In this document: positions 54,479 through 62,916 of the stretch, piece after piece
Layout: every line of letters starts with the position of its first letter
How positions within the stretch are numbered: the first letter of the stretch is position 1
Source of the DNA: CBDCGJ01 sp965238305
GTDB lineage: Bacteria; Pseudomonadota; Alphaproteobacteria; GCA-2731375
Reading direction: 5' to 3'
DNA: 64,000 bases
NCBI GenBank assembly: GCA_965238305.1
Contig: CBDEHK010000001.1
Coordinates: forward strand, 3,038,001-3,102,000
Program-made: the position numbers and the translations under genes
Notes under the pieces: generated by a model
Database searches by the model: none
Told to the model about the DNA's origin: nothing
What the model saw: only the letters and a program-made list of their open reading frames with translations

Positions 54479-55161
54479 AGCAAACTATCCTAGAACAATT
54501 GTTGGCGGATCGCGCCGCCAAGCGGCCGGTTGTTCTGGCGACGGACATGACGACAGGCGGCGAACGGTTGATATATCCGATGGCGGATAATCCGGACCCG
54601 TTGAATGAAGCCGCGGCCATCACCTTGCGTGACGATAAATCCTCAGTCACAAGCACAGCGGACGGCGATGTGTTTCTGCACGCCTATAATCCGCCGTTGC
54701 GGATGATTATTGTCGGTGCTGTGCATATTGCGCAGCCGCTCTCTCGGATGGCGGCAACCAATGGTTTCGATGTCACGGTTGTTGATCCACGCGGCGGCTT
54801 TGTCAGCGAAGAAAGATTTCCCGACGTTTTTGTGCGGGCGGAATGGCCGGATGATGCCCTGATCGAACTGGGGATCGATCATCGCACCGCAATCGTTACA
54901 TTGACACACGACCCTAAGATCGATGATCCCGCCTTGCACATCGCGCTCAGATCGCCAGCCTTTTACATCGGCTGCCTCGGCAGCAACCGTACGCATGCCA
55001 TGCGGATAGAGCGACTAGGCAATGATGGCCTGAACGAAGCCGAGATCGCCCGCATCCATGGCCCGATCGGTCTCGATATCGGGGCCAAGTCTCCCTCAGA
55101 AATTGCGATATCCATTTTAGCGGAAGTCACGCAGGCGTTGAGGCGAGGAGATACGCTTTGA
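54475..55161 (+). CDS. XdhC family protein, Rossmann-domain type
   Basis: 228 residues. The N-terminal 75 form a short extra domain; the rest is the XdhC C-terminal Rossmann domain with RMIIVGAVHIAQPLSRMA and the conserved FYIGCLGSNRTHAMR. Together with the preceding gene it makes the two halves of XdhC/CoxI as separate polypeptides. It overlaps both neighbours by 4 bases. Confidence 0.9.
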   Translation: MKQTILEQLLADRAAKRPVVLATDMTTGGERLIYPMADNPDPLNEAAAITLRDDKSSVTSTADGDVFLHAYNPPLRMIIVGAVHIAQPLSRMAATNGFDVTVVDPRGGFVSEERFPDVFVRAEWPDDALIELGIDHRTAIVTLTHDPKIDDPALHIALRSPAFYIGCLGSNRTHAMRIERLGNDGLNEAEIARIHGPIGLDIGAKSPSEIAISILAEVTQALRRGDTL

Positions 55162-56786
55162 TCTTTGCGCGCATGACGACGCAGGATGCGGTCGGCGCCT
55201 TTCTCGTTCATTCCATCGCCTTATCTGGCCAGCGTATGAAAAAGGGACGGATCCTCAATGAAGAGGATGTAAAATCGCTGATTTCCGCCGGCTATGATGA
55301 AATTTTAGCCGCCCGCCTGGAAGATACCGATCTGGCGGAAGATGAAGCGGCGGAACAAATCGCTGCTGCGGCTCAGGGGGCGCACGTTCGGTTGCAAGCT
55401 GCCTTCACCGGGCGGGCCAATTTATTTGCGGATAACAAAGGTATCGTTATCATTGATCGCGATCGGATTGATGATCTCAACCTCTTGGACGAAGCGATCA
55501 CGATCGCGACGGTGGAACCGTATTCTATAGTTGAGCCGGGTCAGATGCTGGCGACTGTCAAAATTATTCCTTTCGCGGCATCGGTATCAAATGTTGACGC
55601 GGCTTCTGCAATCGCCTGCAATCGCTCGCCGCTGGTGTCGATTGCGCCATTTCGGGAAAAATCGGCCGGTGTGATTATGACCCGATTACCGGAAACGAAA
55701 AAATCCGTCCTGACAAAAACGCTATCTGTGTTGAACGACCGCCTGACCGGTTTGGGCAGCAAAATTCAACGATCAAATGAATGTGTGCATCGGAGTGAAA
55801 ATGTCGCTGCCGCCGTCACCGAACAAAAATTAGCTGGTTGCGACCCCATATTGATCTTCGGCGCCTCCGCAATCACCGACCGTCTGGATGAAGTGCCAAG
55901 CGGTATTGTCGAAGCCGGCGGGGAAATCCATCACTTTGGCATGCCCGTCGATCCCGGCAATCTGCTTCTATTGGCAGAATTGGATGGCACGCCGGTTATT
56001 GGCCTACCGGGCTGCGCCCGCTCGCCGAAATTAAACGGCTTTGATTGGGTGCTGCAACGCCTGTGCGCCGATGTCGCGATAGGCAGAAAAGATATTATGC
56101 GCATGGGCGCCGGTGGTCTGCTGAAAGAAATATCTACGCGACCACAACCCAGGACCGGCAAGCAAGCCGAGGGCCTTGATGTGACCCCACGTGCAGCACG
56201 GATTGCAGGCCTGGTATTGGCCGCCGGGCAATCCAGACGGATGGGCGAAGCAAACAAATTGCTAGTCGAGATCGATGGCCAGGCAATGGTCCGCCACGCG
56301 ATTGCAGCAGCACAACAATCCAATCTACATTCCATACTAGTCGTAACCGGTCATCAAAGTCAGGACGTTCGTGCTAATTTGGCAGAAGAAGGGATTGAGT
56401 TTGCCCATAACCCGAATTTTGCAGATGGCTTGAGCAGCACTTTGCGTATCGGCATTGAACATCTGTCAGACGACATTGATGGCGTCATGATCATTCTTGG
56501 CGACATGCCGAATATTCGCAGCGACCATATCGACCGTCTGATCGCCGCCTTTAATCCATTAGAAGGTCGCGGCATATGTGTCCCGACTTTCAACGGCAAA
56601 CGCGGCAATCCGGTTTTATTCTCCGCCGAACTATTGGCCGAAATTACCAATGTCGCCGGTGACGTCGGGGCGAAACATTTGATTGGCCAGCACGAAGATG
56701 TCGTCGCCGAAGTGGCGATGCCGGACGATGCAATACTTCTGGATATCGACACGCCTGAGGCACTGGCTGATTATCAAAGCGTTTAG
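55158..56786 (+). CDS. Molybdopterin-binding domain fused to MobA-like nucleotidyltransferase
   Basis: 542 residues. The first about 330 have a MoeA/MoaB-like molybdopterin-binding domain (DPILIFGASAITDRLDEVP, GMPVDPGNLLLL). From about 350 there is a MobA/MocA-like transferase (VLAAGQSRRMGEANKLL, ILGDMPN, GNPVLF). The fusion probably makes molybdopterin cytosine dinucleotide for the CoxL-type enzyme. It is the last gene of the cox cluster and overlaps the convergent hydrolase gene by 4 bases. Confidence 0.88.
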   Translation: MIFARMTTQDAVGAFLVHSIALSGQRMKKGRILNEEDVKSLISAGYDEILAARLEDTDLAEDEAAEQIAAAAQGAHVRLQAAFTGRANLFADNKGIVIIDRDRIDDLNLLDEAITIATVEPYSIVEPGQMLATVKIIPFAASVSNVDAASAIACNRSPLVSIAPFREKSAGVIMTRLPETKKSVLTKTLSVLNDRLTGLGSKIQRSNECVHRSENVAAAVTEQKLAGCDPILIFGASAITDRLDEVPSGIVEAGGEIHHFGMPVDPGNLLLLAELDGTPVIGLPGCARSPKLNGFDWVLQRLCADVAIGRKDIMRMGAGGLLKEISTRPQPRTGKQAEGLDVTPRAARIAGLVLAAGQSRRMGEANKLLVEIDGQAMVRHAIAAAQQSNLHSILVVTGHQSQDVRANLAEEGIEFAHNPNFADGLSSTLRIGIEHLSDDIDGVMIILGDMPNIRSDHIDRLIAAFNPLEGRGICVPTFNGKRGNPVLFSAELLAEITNVAGDVGAKHLIGQHEDVVAEVAMPDDAILLDIDTPEALADYQSV

Positions 56787-57601
56787 TTGCTTGAAATTTC
56801 TTCCAGAAACTTAAACTCAAGCTCCGTTGAGCCATATTTTGTAATATCACCGTGACCAGCCGCGTCCAAGGTGAACATCTGCTTTGGCTGGCTTGCTTTC
56901 TGAAATAATTTCAATCCGAAGCGGTAGGGTACAACCCGATCCCGTTTGCCATGAATGATCAGCAGTGGGGCATCGATATCCCGAATAATCTTGGCGTTAT
57001 CAAAACGATCCCACATCAGCAGGCCGACCGGCAGGAATACGTAGGCCGCCTGCCCGACATCGACGGCAGATGAAAACGGGCTTTCTAAAATCAACGCTTT
57101 AATTTTGGTTTCCGCCGCCATTTGAACCGCCACCCCGGTTCCAAGACTTTCGCCGACAATAATCAGATTTTCATTCTTCACGCCGTCGTTTTTTAGGAAA
57201 TTTATCGCCGCGCGGCCATCGTTGAATAGCCCTTCTTCGCTGGGCGTGCCTGGATTGCCGCCATAACCGCGATATTCGGTCATCAGCACACCAAAGCCGG
57301 ACTTTACAAACGGTAAAACCCGGCCCAGACGGTAAGCAATATGACCCCCATTGCCATGGTAATGAACAATTGTGTCATGGCCTTCTTTGGCTGGGACGTA
57401 CCAAGCTTTCAACGATAATCCATCTGATGTTTCGAGCGTGATTTCTTGAAACATCCCGGCGTCGTAAGCCGCTGGCGCCCGCAAATCCTGGGCCGGGAAA
57501 TATTGCAAGCGCCGCTGCAGAACGAAAACGATCGCGACCAAACAGAGATAACCTATGATAATACCTGTGATCACGCGTCGCGCATCCGTTAACAAAGTCA
57601 T
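56783..57601 (-). CDS. Membrane-anchored alpha/beta hydrolase (ABHD13/BEM46-like)
   Basis: 272 residues: an N-terminal membrane helix (about 10-28), then an alpha/beta hydrolase with nucleophile S152 in GESLGTG, acid in HGKRDRVVP and His in AGHGD. The oxyanion segment HYHGNGG is intact. The family includes lipid- or peptide-active hydrolases of unclear physiological role. It overlaps the enoyl-CoA hydratase gene by 4 bases and may be co-transcribed with it. Confidence 0.85.
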   Translation of the reverse strand: MTLLTDARRVITGIIIGYLCLVAIVFVLQRRLQYFPAQDLRAPAAYDAGMFQEITLETSDGLSLKAWYVPAKEGHDTIVHYHGNGGHIAYRLGRVLPFVKSGFGVLMTEYRGYGGNPGTPSEEGLFNDGRAAINFLKNDGVKNENLIIVGESLGTGVAVQMAAETKIKALILESPFSSAVDVGQAAYVFLPVGLLMWDRFDNAKIIRDIDAPLLIIHGKRDRVVPYRFGLKLFQKASQPKQMFTLDAAGHGDITKYGSTELEFKFLEEISSN

Positions 57602-58398
57602 TCCTGAGACATTTCCCTGATGTCCTGGTTCCTGTTGTTCATTTCCGCCATCAGGCGATTAGCATCCTCTGTTATCATCAGATCGCGAAATAACGTGCGT
57701 TCATCGCGGAGACCATCGCTGAGTGACTTTTCCACCGAAAAACGAATAAGCTTCTTGATATGGGCGACCGCTTTTGGCGGTTTGATCGATATCTGCTGTG
57801 CTAATGCCAGCGCGCCGTCCAACGCGCTATCTGCTAGGCGATCGACCATGCCCAATGCCAACGCTTCGTCGGGATCAACCGTACGTCCCGTTAAGCACAA
57901 ATCCAACGCCTTACTCGCACCGATCAGGCGCGCCAGCCGCTGGGTACCGTCCGCCCCTGGCAGGATGCCGATATTCACTTCTGGCTGCCCCAGGCTATAG
58001 TCGCCCTTCTGGGCAACCCGAAAATCGCAGGCCAGAGCCGTTTCGAACCCACCGCCCATGGCATTGCCGTTGATCGCCGCGATATAGGGTTTGGGCGAAG
58101 CCGCGATCCGGTTGAAAATAATATCAAGGTCCCGCTCGCCCACCGTGTCTGCCGCATCATAGGGCGCTTTTTCGATAAAATAAGGCGCGATTTTGGCAAG
58201 TTCACGGACATCATAGTGGCGGATGAAATAATCCTTGTTGCCGCCGGTTAAAATAACCACGCGGACACTCTCATCCGTTTCCACTTGCGCCACCGCTACC
58301 GCCAATTCGTCGACCGTAAACCGGTTCATATAGAGTTCCGGCGGCGTCAACGTGATGACGGCAATTGAATTTTCGACCTTGATACTGACCTGTTCCAT
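57598..58398 (-). CDS. Enoyl-CoA hydratase/isomerase family protein
   Basis: 266 residues from the ATG at 58398 (AAAGGG ahead); the frame is open to 58458. Crotonase fold with the oxyanion block AAINGNAMGGGFETALACD and the second catalytic region QPEVNIGILPGADGTQRL; Glu residues occupy both usual catalytic positions. Hydration of enoyl-CoA is likely, but the exact substrate is not known. Confidence 0.88.
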   Translation of the reverse strand: MEQVSIKVENSIAVITLTPPELYMNRFTVDELAVAVAQVETDESVRVVILTGGNKDYFIRHYDVRELAKIAPYFIEKAPYDAADTVGERDLDIIFNRIAASPKPYIAAINGNAMGGGFETALACDFRVAQKGDYSLGQPEVNIGILPGADGTQRLARLIGASKALDLCLTGRTVDPDEALALGMVDRLADSALDGALALAQQISIKPPKAVAHIKKLIRFSVEKSLSDGLRDERTLFRDLMITEDANRLMAEMNNRNQDIREMSQE

Positions 58399-58547
58399 GA
58401 CCATCCCTTTATCAATCAACGAATAATGGCGGCCTTCGCCGCATCGAACAAGCGGCAAAATTTATCGATCTGATAGGGCGGTAGTCAGAAATTTGGTGAT
58501 CCCAGGGCGTCTTGATTGCCAATTGACTTCCGCGGGTGGGGTGCCGG

Positions 58548-58757
58548 ATGCAGGACGTTACGCCAGATATACTCACGAATATGAGCCTGGATACATTGAT
58601 GTATGTTAAGCTGACAGGGGCGCTGACATATGGCCGGATTTCAAGGACGGTCGATAATAAGCGTTTGGAATATTGCCGCCGTGCGGTCTTATTGTCCGGT
58701 GAACGGTTAGCGATGTTCACGCGGCATGAAGATACGAAATGGAGTTCGGTGCATTGA
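58548..58757 (+). CDS. Possible small protein (69 aa), unknown
   Basis: An open frame from the ATG at 58548, with GGGG 5 to 8 bases upstream. No family is recognised. There is no signal or membrane helix, and the sequence is basic in its second half. It is divergent from the enoyl-CoA hydratase gene. Evidence is only the ribosome site, so it may be spurious. Confidence 0.35.
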   Translation: MQDVTPDILTNMSLDTLMYVKLTGALTYGRISRTVDNKRLEYCRRAVLLSGERLAMFTRHEDTKWSSVH

Positions 58758-58901
58758 TTTTGCTAATCGTTTCTTACGCTGGGCACATCAAAAATGTTTC
58801 AAATATGAACTGAGCCTTTAATACTAATTTCACACTAGTTTGATAAAATTCACTTCTTTGACGAAAGATTTGCTATTGCGATCTGGCTGGGGGGAACTCC
58901 C

Positions 58902-59396
58902 TTGATCAAAGAACAAAATACTTGGCGATCAAAAGAGACACTTGAGTGTCCGATTCCTTCTGATCATAATGTCCCTCGGCTGGTTTCCTTCTTTCAACTT
59001 TGGTGTTCGAAATTTGACGGGTCTAATGTACCTTGCCGTGACGATTTCTCGTTTGTAGACTTGCGCCCATACATGGGTTGGGTCGTCATTATTAACGTCG
59101 AACGTAGAGGGAATGACCGCTGGCTGTATAATTACCTCTTGGTGGGCACAGAAGTCGTCGACATATTTAGCCTTGATTTTACCGGAATGGAAATAGCTTC
59201 AATTATAGAACACGCAAATCTTCCTATGGTAGTGGACAGTTTCGAATTTTGTGCTCGCAATTTGCTCCCCCATTATCGGTCGTCACCAGTGCTCGCACCC
59301 GGTCGTGATTTCATAAATATGAATGGATTATTGCTACCGCTTGCTTCAGATGGTGAGAAGGCGGACAAACTGAAAGGCTGTGTTCAACTTCAATAG
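58902..59396 (+). CDS. PAS_5-type single-domain protein
   Basis: 164 residues from a TTG at 58902. It resembles the alphaproteobacterial PAS_5 (PF07310-type) family, recognisable by CRDDFSFVDLRPYMGWVVII and the central YNYLLVGTEVVDIFSLDFTGM. These stand-alone PAS domains have no attached output domain. Ligand and partner are unknown. The gene is monocistronic and rather AT-rich. Confidence 0.75.
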   Translation: MIKEQNTWRSKETLECPIPSDHNVPRLVSFFQLWCSKFDGSNVPCRDDFSFVDLRPYMGWVVIINVERRGNDRWLYNYLLVGTEVVDIFSLDFTGMEIASIIEHANLPMVVDSFEFCARNLLPHYRSSPVLAPGRDFINMNGLLLPLASDGEKADKLKGCVQLQ

Positions 59397-59407
59397 CGCC
59401 CTTCTAT

Positions 59408-59936
59408 TCAAACCAAACTCTCAACCGTCTCAGCCCGCGAACTATCATTGATGTACATATTCTGAGCTTTCCCCAGTATGTCCCACCCCTCCATCGCCTT
59501 CTCAATACGGTGCCAGCCGTACAGACGATCAAACAGGCCTTCCTTAGCTAACCCCTCTACTTTGGCAACAAATCCATGACCGACTTCAATTAGCACAATA
59601 ATAGCGACGCGAGTTAATCGGGCAAGTAGACCTCCAAGACGGCGACCACGCCACTTAGGGTCGACATCTAAGCCGCCCTGATGCCAAATACACCCGGAAA
59701 ATTTCTCGCGTGCTGGCATGACCCATTTCGGCTGATAGTCGAGGCAATTTGGGGTCGTTTTCCAAACTCGCATGGATTCTGACCCGAGTTAACGCGCTAT
59801 CTATTATGTCCGGGTGATCGAAATACCGACCCCGCGCTGGACCGCCTACGAAGCCATGCGTTTGAAAATAGAAGTACGGGAATAGGTGCCTATGGGCATC
59901 CCGAACGCGGCTATACCTCATCGATTTGGTACACAC
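59408..59936 (-). pseudogene. Decayed GNAT-like gene beside tRNA-Glu
   Basis: Two overlapping open frames (59936 to 59655, and 59773 to 59408) look like parts of one protein shifted in frame around 59770. The second contains a GNAT-like segment DVDPKWRGRRLGGLLARLTR. A stop in its own frame sits six codons before its ATG. The whole region was probably one acetyltransferase-like gene. Confidence is limited because the family match is by eye. Confidence 0.45.
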
Positions 59937-59966
59937 CGTAAAGAAATATCAGGCAGTTTGAATTTT

Positions 59967-60042
59967 TGGTGACCCCAGGGGGACTTGAACCCGCCACCTC
60001 CGGCTTGAAAGGCCGGCATCCTGACCTCTAGACCATGGGGCC
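59967..60042 (-). tRNA. tRNA-Glu (TTC)
   Basis: The acceptor GGCCCCA pairs with TGGGGTC (one G-T), then A and encoded CCA at 59969-59967. The anticodon stem GCCGGC/GCCGG encloses loop CTTTCAA, giving TTC. The T-arm is GGTTCAAGTCC. Confidence 0.95.
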
Positions 60043-60127
60043 AATACGCATGCACGCGATTGAAGGCACCACGTACCTGCTCGGGCGGTAAAAATCAAGG
60101 TCTTCTTGAGTAAATTGTGGGAAAAAT

Positions 60128-61909
60128 TTATTTTCCCGGTCGGGCCGCATCTTCGACGATAATTTGCACGTTTCTGCGGCCCTGCCAATCGTCTGCGCGC
60201 AGGTGTCCGGCGATATGCAATTGGCTGCCGTAACTGTTCAAAAGCGCTTGCCCAAGCGGCCGGTCGGCAGAACGAAAGGCGATCCCTTTCAAGCGACCCT
60301 TACCGCTTTTCGACATCAGAATACTGACGTGATCCTTGCCGACGACGGTTGCTTTGACGATTTCTGCGTTGGGCACGACGAACCGCGGTTCGGCGTGACC
60401 AGCGCCAAAGGGGCCGGCGGTTTCCAGCGTGTCGTACAAATCTCTGGTCGCGCCTGAGACATGCAAGGCGCCGTCAATACCCAGACTATCGACGATCGGG
60501 CTGTCGGCAAGTTGGCGGGTCGCCCGGTCGTTAAAAAATGCCCGCAGAGCTTCGATTTGATCCCGCCCAACGGTCAATCCAGCCGCCATGGCGTGACCGC
60601 CGCCAGCCTGTAATAAACCGGCTTGATTGGCGGCGGTGACGGCGGCACCGATATCGAACCCGGCAATCGATCGCCCCGACCCTTTGGCGATATCGCCATC
60701 GATTGAAAGGACAAAAACCGGTCGGTGAAAGCGATCTTTCAGGCGACTGGCGACAATGCCGATAACACCGGCATGCCAGTTCTTCGACGCGATCAGAAGA
60801 AACGGATCAGCGGCGGACACCAAGGCCTCGGCATCGCCCATTGCTTCCTCCAGAACTTGGGCTTCGATGTTTTGGCGTTCTTTGTTCAAATCGTCCAAAC
60901 GCTGGGCGATTTCCTGAGCTTCAACGGTTGAATCCGTCGTTAAAAGTCGGGCGCCCAGATCCGACTGTCCGACCCGACCACCGGCATTAACCCTGGGCCC
61001 GAGCAGAAAACCAAGATGAAAGGCACCGGGTTTTGCATCCATCCGAGCGACATCGGCAAGCGCCGAGAGGCCAGCATTCCGGCGTTTCGCCATCACCTTT
61101 AGGCCTTGCGTGACGAGTACTCTGTTCAGGCCCTGCAACGGCATCACGTCACAAACCGTCCCGAGCGCCACCAAATCCAACCACTGCAGCAAATCCGGTT
61201 CCCCTCGATCCTGAAACCATCCACGTGCTCGCAGGGCTCTGTTCAGACCGACAATCAACAAAAAAGCGACGCCCACTGCGGCAAGGGTTTTATGTTGGGA
61301 GGTATCGTCGAGACGATTTGGGTTCACCACGGCAACTGCATCCGGCAACCGTGGTTCCGCCTGGTGATGATCGACGACGATGACGTCCAGGCCGGCTTCT
61401 TTCGCGGCAGCTAGGGCGTCAAAGGCCATGATCCCGCAATCGACGGTAATTACAACGGCCGTCCCCTCATCGCGCAGTTGACGCATGGCATCCGCATTGG
61501 GGCCGTAGCCTTCTTTTTGGCGATCGGGGATATAAATACGTGGCGGTCGTACGGCGTAAGCAAGGTAGCGATAGATGACGGCGCTAGACGTCGCGCCATC
61601 TACGTCATAATCGCCAAATATCGCTATTTTTTCATTGCCAACGACGGCGTCGACCAAACGTTCGACTGCCGCATCCATATCCTTGAATTCGGATGGATCG
61701 GGTAAAGAAGCTTTCAGGCTGGGATTTAAGAAATCGTCGGCTTCCTCAATCCCAACCCCGCGCGCGGCGAGGACACGGCCAATTATTTCCGGTAACCCCA
61801 GGCGCTGCGCTAAAGCAAGCGCGTTGCGTTCACTGCCAAGGCGCTGTCGCCAGAAGCGGCCGGAGATCGATTGTTCGATCCCAAGAAAAGGCTCAAGTTC
61901 AGAAATCAT
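60128..61909 (-). CDS. recJ: Single-stranded-DNA-specific exonuclease RecJ
   Basis: 593 residues with the DHH phosphoesterase core: D100-YDVDG, DCG at 157-159, D180-HH and the DHHA1 block GGGHAMAAGLT, then the OB-like C-terminal domain. A 5'-3' single-strand exonuclease acting in recombination and mismatch repair. It follows glpX by 9 bases in a conserved hom-glpX-recJ arrangement. Confidence 0.96.
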   Translation of the reverse strand: MISELEPFLGIEQSISGRFWRQRLGSERNALALAQRLGLPEIIGRVLAARGVGIEEADDFLNPSLKASLPDPSEFKDMDAAVERLVDAVVGNEKIAIFGDYDVDGATSSAVIYRYLAYAVRPPRIYIPDRQKEGYGPNADAMRQLRDEGTAVVITVDCGIMAFDALAAAKEAGLDVIVVDHHQAEPRLPDAVAVVNPNRLDDTSQHKTLAAVGVAFLLIVGLNRALRARGWFQDRGEPDLLQWLDLVALGTVCDVMPLQGLNRVLVTQGLKVMAKRRNAGLSALADVARMDAKPGAFHLGFLLGPRVNAGGRVGQSDLGARLLTTDSTVEAQEIAQRLDDLNKERQNIEAQVLEEAMGDAEALVSAADPFLLIASKNWHAGVIGIVASRLKDRFHRPVFVLSIDGDIAKGSGRSIAGFDIGAAVTAANQAGLLQAGGGHAMAAGLTVGRDQIEALRAFFNDRATRQLADSPIVDSLGIDGALHVSGATRDLYDTLETAGPFGAGHAEPRFVVPNAEIVKATVVGKDHVSILMSKSGKGRLKGIAFRSADRPLGQALLNSYGSQLHIAGHLRADDWQGRRNVQIIVEDAARPGK

Positions 61910-61918
61910 GCCTCAAGA

Positions 61919-62875
61919 CTAAAGCATCTTAGTACCCTTGATCCAGCGAACCGTGCCGGAACGAGAGCGCATGACCACGGATTCCGTGTTGATATTGCTG
62001 CTGCCCTTTCGAACACCGGACAACAGCCATCCATCAGTGACGCCAGTGGCGGAGAATATGACATCGCCCGACGCCATTTCCGTTGTTGAATATTTGCGGT
62101 CGAGATCTTCGATCCCGACTTTATAGGCGCGATTACGCTCGTCATCGTTGCGGAATAACAATCGACCTTGAATATGACCGCCAATACAGCGCAAAGCGGC
62201 GGCGGCTAATACCCCCTCCGGGGCGCCGCCTGAACCGATATAAAGATCGACCGGGCTATCGCTCATGGCGGTTTCCATAACGCCGGCGATATCACCGTCG
62301 CCAATGAGACGAATGCGCGCACCGAGTGAACGGACCGCGGCGATTTTTTCCTGATGTCGGGGCCGATCAAGGATACAGACGACGATGTCTTCGGGTTGTT
62401 TACCAAGGGCTTCAGCCACGGCGCGGACATTATCGTCGGCCGATTTGTCAATATCAACCGTGCCTTCGGGAACTTCAGGACCGACCGCCACTTTATCCAT
62501 ATAAACATCTGGCGCATTCAGCAGACAGCCGCCTTCTGCAACCGCAAGCACGGCCAGAGAATTGGGCGCACCCTTTGCGGTTATTGTTGTCCCTTCCAAG
62601 GGATCAAGAGCAATGTCAACTTTCGGACCGTCGCCAGTGCCGACTTTTTCACCGATGAACAGCATCGGGGCTTCATCCCGTTCGCCTTCACCGATTACAA
62701 CTTCGCCATCGATATTGAGCTGGTTCAGGGCCGACCGCATGGCGTCGACAGCGGCCTGATCGGCCATTTTTTCGTCCCCCAATCCGATCATTTTTGACGC
62801 TGCAATTGCTGCCGCTTCGGTGACCCGAACAATTTCCAATGTCAGATTTCGATCTAATGTCGATGCTTCGGCCAT
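61919..62875 (-). CDS. glpX: Class II fructose-1,6-bisphosphatase
   Basis: 318 residues of the GlpX family: GEGERDEAPMLFIGE, the metal site DPLEGTTITAKG and GSGGAPEGVLAAAAL. It converts fructose 1,6-bisphosphate to fructose 6-phosphate in gluconeogenesis. It lies between hom and recJ, 41 bases after hom. Confidence 0.95.
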   Translation of the reverse strand: MAEASTLDRNLTLEIVRVTEAAAIAASKMIGLGDEKMADQAAVDAMRSALNQLNIDGEVVIGEGERDEAPMLFIGEKVGTGDGPKVDIALDPLEGTTITAKGAPNSLAVLAVAEGGCLLNAPDVYMDKVAVGPEVPEGTVDIDKSADDNVRAVAEALGKQPEDIVVCILDRPRHQEKIAAVRSLGARIRLIGDGDIAGVMETAMSDSPVDLYIGSGGAPEGVLAAAALRCIGGHIQGRLLFRNDDERNRAYKVGIEDLDRKYSTTEMASGDVIFSATGVTDGWLLSGVRKGSSNINTESVVMRSRSGTVRWIKGTKML

Positions 62876-62916
62876 CGCCTGCTTCCCTTACTGATTCTGT
62901 TCTTCCGATTATACGA

